Below, piece by piece: positions 62,590 to 64,000 of a DNA stretch of 64,000 nt. The stretch is from the NCBI GenBank assembly GCA_000181795.3, contig CM012953.1, positions 3,061,218 through 3,125,217 of the forward strand. The letters run 5' to 3'. A model generated the notes under the pieces. It saw only the letters and a list, made by a program, of their open reading frames with translations, was not told the DNA's origin and did no database searches. The stretch comes from Trichinella spiralis. Its lineage: Eukaryota > Nematoda > Enoplea > Trichinellida > Trichinellidae. Both the position numbers and the translations under genes were made by a program. Numbering within the stretch: the stretch's first letter is position 1; each line of letters starts with the position of its first letter.

Positions 62590-64000
62590 GCAGCAAATGA
62601 AAAAAAGGTTCTAGTGAAACGGATCTTATTATTTTTTGTCCTTTTTTGAAGAAGAGAGTTATGAAATGGTTTCAGTGGTTTTTTTTCATTTGAAATTCTA
62701 TCCTATTTTTATATTCATTAACCAGAAATGGTTTGCAGTGTAACCAGAAGTGGTTTCAATGTGTTGTGCATTGTATTACAATTTTTGCATAAAAACATTT
62801 TCTTGTCTGCATTTTTACAGCATCATATACGTTGTTGCTGTCATTTTTGGTTTTTATGCGTTTCATCAGTTGCACATTTTTTGCGAATGTTATTTGTTGT
62901 CATTATTATTAGTTTTTTATTTCTTTCTTTTTATATTATCACTATTGGTGAAAAGACTGTTTTCATGTGGTGCGGATCCAGTTGCCATTGGTTACGGAAA
63001 TGGTGAATTATGCTTCCGAAGTTTACCGGTTGCCGCAAGTTTCTTCATTTCTTCATTTGGCTATGTATTTATTTTTTTTTCTTTTCTCTTTATTTCGAAA
63101 GCGAAGCATTTCTGCTCAATGAAATTGCACAGCAAAAGATACGCATATCTATATCTACCTTATATCTATAAAATATACCCCAGGCGAAAGGTACATCGAT
63201 GATGATAACTTGGGAAAAGAGGATATTTTGTTATTTTGTCGCTTCACTGACTCGATTTTTTTTATTGCGCGTGTTGTTTTTCATCAATTAACACCAAGTA
63301 GTTTGTGCTTTCATCGAGTTGGTTGCAATTTCTGGTCGTTGAATTTATCCCTATCCGCCCTCCCATCTGAGTACTATCTTCTATTGAGCTCACGTATCAG
63401 TACTGTTTTTTTTCTTCTTTTATCGCATTCTTCATATGAATGAAATTGCTGTAATGATTTTTTTTCAACTATTTTAGAAATTAAAATAAATAAAAAAATT
63501 TATTATGGTACATTTGTTGTTATATTGGTCGGTGAACAGTTTTGTTCATTGTCGTTCCTCTTGTTGATGTAAATTTTGAATTAACCAACTTGGCATCTTC
63601 TTTTGCACGTTATGTAATATATGCCACAATTCGATGATTAATTACGTCACGTGGAAATTCAAGAGTTGCGAAAAAAATTATTAACACCAAAACAGCATAA
63701 ATTAGCATGGTGCAGGATGCTAAATTAAATTTGTATTATTAAAAAAGCTAGGAACATCTGATAACGGTAAATATTGCATTCAAGTTCTTTAACCAATTTT
63801 AGTTTACTCTGGTATAGGATGAAGAAAGCTTCGAGAAAATGATGCGCAAAAGGTTTTGTCACCGGTCCCATGTCCTCTTCGGTCCCACTGTTCATTTATT
63901 GGTTGTTGACCTCGCTATCCTATTAGACTGTAAAGTCTTTGTCGTATTGGTTTTCCTTGTCTAATTGCTCCTTGATTATAAACCTTTCCCCTTGTGATTA
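62590..64000. other. Downstream of LARP1; no gene seen
   Basis: Probably 3' UTR then intergenic. AATAAA-type motifs occur near 63484-63492. ORFs of up to 150 codons here are low-complexity, Phe/Leu-rich translations of T-rich DNA, match nothing I recognise and mostly lack exon-like boundaries. Confidence 0.55.

Noticed and set aside
62728..63443. ORFs of 77-150 codons after LARP1
   Set aside because: Phe/Leu-rich translations of T-rich 3' DNA with no similarity or splice context.
1..64000. tRNA, rRNA or other structured RNA genes
   Set aside because: I looked for B-box-like and cloverleaf patterns by eye and found none convincing; a covariance-model scan would decide.

Overview
The window looks like genomic DNA of a metazoan with short introns, most probably a clade I nematode of the Trichinella type. 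This is an inference from five things: the AT-rich composition, small introns, divergent orthologues of conserved animal proteins, degenerate piggyBac elements, and intergenic DNA full of microsatellites. No species-diagnostic sequence was identified. Two runs of N (10273-10567 and 51390-51809) show a draft assembly.

Layout. 1-6290 is AT-rich DNA with microsatellites and no gene I can support. 6290-8712 is a degenerate tandem array with a unit of about 83 bp. 8725 to about 15515 is one arm of a large inverted duplication. It carries a broken 3' half of a Mesh/SUSD2-like membrane protein gene, a trypsin-fold serine protease gene and a piggyBac remnant (A), all on the minus strand. 19901-33359 is one long multi-exon gene for a DMXL/rabconnectin-3 alpha protein. 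It faces a TMF1 Golgi golgin gene (34025-38153, minus) tail to tail. TMF1 is head to head with an intronless WDR5-like gene (39114-40100, plus). A transposon island follows: piggyBac B (minus), a retrotransposon gag-like remnant, and piggyBac C (plus). C begins the second arm of the duplication, which carries the other protease copy (45797-47018) and the apparently complete Mesh-like gene (47768-53336), both on plus. The window closes with PWP1 (53610-56686, minus) divergent from LARP1 (57649-62589, plus).

How the parts relate. The conserved genes are housekeeping functions: V-ATPase and endosome acidification (DMXL), Golgi tethering (TMF1), chromatin or other WD-scaffold work (WDR5-like), ribosome biogenesis (PWP1) and translational control of TOP mRNAs (LARP1). 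They do not form one pathway. The protease and the Mesh-like protein are secretory-route or surface proteins and were duplicated together with a shared piggyBac insertion.

The most interesting signals are: (1) a WDR5-like protein whose arginine-binding (WIN) pocket has lost key residues, including Phe263 to Ala; (2) a serine protease pair with an intact catalytic triad but no Asp189 and no Cys191-Cys220 disulfide; (3) an inverted duplication dated by a shared TTAA insertion, with patchy identity that suggests gene conversion or assembly mixing; (4) piggyBac ends with an 18-bp perfect subterminal palindrome; and (5) a satellite array that stops where the duplication begins. I found no clearly new multi-gene system.
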